From positions 310,001 through 374,000 of the forward strand of contig NZ_JAVESS010000001.1 in assembly GCF_034006445.1 (NCBI RefSeq): 64,000 nucleotides of DNA, written 5' to 3'. A model generated the notes under the pieces. The model saw only the letters and a list, made by a program, of their open reading frames with translations, did not search any database and had not been told where the DNA came from. Position numbers and translations under genes: made by a program. Of this stretch, positions 63,714-64,000 are shown one piece after another (position 1 is the first letter of the stretch; each line of letters starts with the position of its first letter). Origin of the DNA: Desulfovibrio sp. GTDB taxonomy: Bacteria; Desulfobacterota; Desulfovibrionia; Desulfovibrionales; Desulfovibrionaceae.

Positions 63714-64000
63714 TTATTTTTGGCGAATCAGGGCAAGTCCCACTAATGGCGGCAAATACAGGTGAATATCGCCCTCCGGCCTGTCTGGCAGCGGGGTGGT
63801 AAAATGCTCCGTTACCTGCCCTTCGACATCAAGGTTGCCGTGCCCGCCATAGCGTTTGTCGTCAGAGCTCATCATCTCCACATATTTGCCGGGAGTGACG
63901 GCAAAAGTCAGGGATTTTTGCGCTTCAAGCTCATGAAAATTAAAAACAAAAAGTAACTGGCCGCGCTCAAATGCCAGCAGGCGCTTTTCTTCATGAATAA
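63714..64000 (-). CDS. glgB: 1,4-alpha-glucan branching enzyme, C-terminal end (cut by window edge)
   Basis: The last ~95 codons are inside the window, stop TAA at 63714-63716. Reads RLLAFERGQLLFVFNF, then TPGKYVEMMSSDDKRYGGHG and DRPEGDIHLYLPPLVGLALI, matching the C-terminal beta domain of GH13 branching enzymes, particularly the form shared with eukaryotic glycogen branching enzymes (LVFERGDLLFVFNFH, DSDDKKFGG). Introduces alpha-1,6 branches in glycogen. The catalytic barrel lies beyond the window. Confidence 0.85.
   Translation of the reverse strand, partial: IHEEKRLLAFERGQLLFVFNFHELEAQKSLTFAVTPGKYVEMMSSDDKRYGGHGNLDVEGQVTEHFTTPLPDRPEGDIHLYLPPLVGLALIRQK

Overview
The window looks like chromosomal DNA of a sulfate-reducing deltaproteobacterium of the Desulfovibrio type. 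This is inferred from gene order and families: xseA/xseB/ispA/dxs; sirC-hemX-hemA; rpoN-hpf-rapZ next to mannose-type PTS genes; Fe-S AddAB; a cysteine-rich RicT/PSP1 protein; Mn-dependent pyrophosphatase; formate and folate C1 genes; and an [FeFe]-hydrogenase maturase relic. Base composition is GC-rich by eye except for two AT-rich patches (about 45.1-47.2 kb and 62.4-63.5 kb). No rRNA, CRISPR array or intact transposase was found.

Layout. 1-5.5 kb (+): 3' part of xseA, an M23 peptidase, xseB, ispA and dxs. 5.8-10.4 kb (-): tilS bracketed by two inverted copies of a MITE-like repeat, then a tetrapyrrole cluster (sirC, hemX/ccsA, hemA and a small conserved gene). 10.6-20.3 kb: two glycosyltransferases, a membrane protein (-), a CpoB-like lipoprotein, dprA, a XerC/D recombinase with a repetitive N-terminal extension, and ppaC. 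20.6-27.4 kb (-): pyrG, rpoN, hpf, rapZ and PTS EIIA/EIIB/EIIC, with EIIC apparently needing a frameshift at a T9 run. 27.6-38.1 kb: a PurQ-like amidotransferase (+), a nitronate monooxygenase-like enzyme (-), and an HD protein-pfk-addA-addB operon (-). 38.4-43.3 kb: ricT, metG, a 64-aa gene (-), uppP and tRNA-Met.

43.3-63.7 kb is accessory in character: a DUF362 protein, two AT-rich GT2 glycosyltransferases, and two identical tRNA-Pro(GGG) genes in inverted orientation 16.3 kb apart. Between the tRNAs lies the most interesting block. A minus-strand series fhs, folD, periplasmic binding protein, permease, ATPase, permease, ATPase, panB-like, folE2 and formate/nitrite channel faces a divergent set made of a membrane-anchored PhnD-like binding protein, a NarX-type kinase and a LuxR-type regulator. 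A decayed hydF and a solitary Dam-type methylase follow. The window ends in the 3' end of a glycogen branching enzyme gene.

Working hypothesis for that block: an imported compound is linked to folate one-carbon metabolism through the PanB-like enzyme. FolD and Fhs interconvert methylene-THF and formate (with ATP if run in the catabolic direction), and FNT moves formate across the membrane. The divergent three-gene sensor probably controls it. Substrate and direction are not readable from sequence.

Several dispersed repeats sit at gene 3' ends. One ~145-bp family follows both pyrG and metG and shows a compensatory base-pair change, which suggests a conserved RNA structure.
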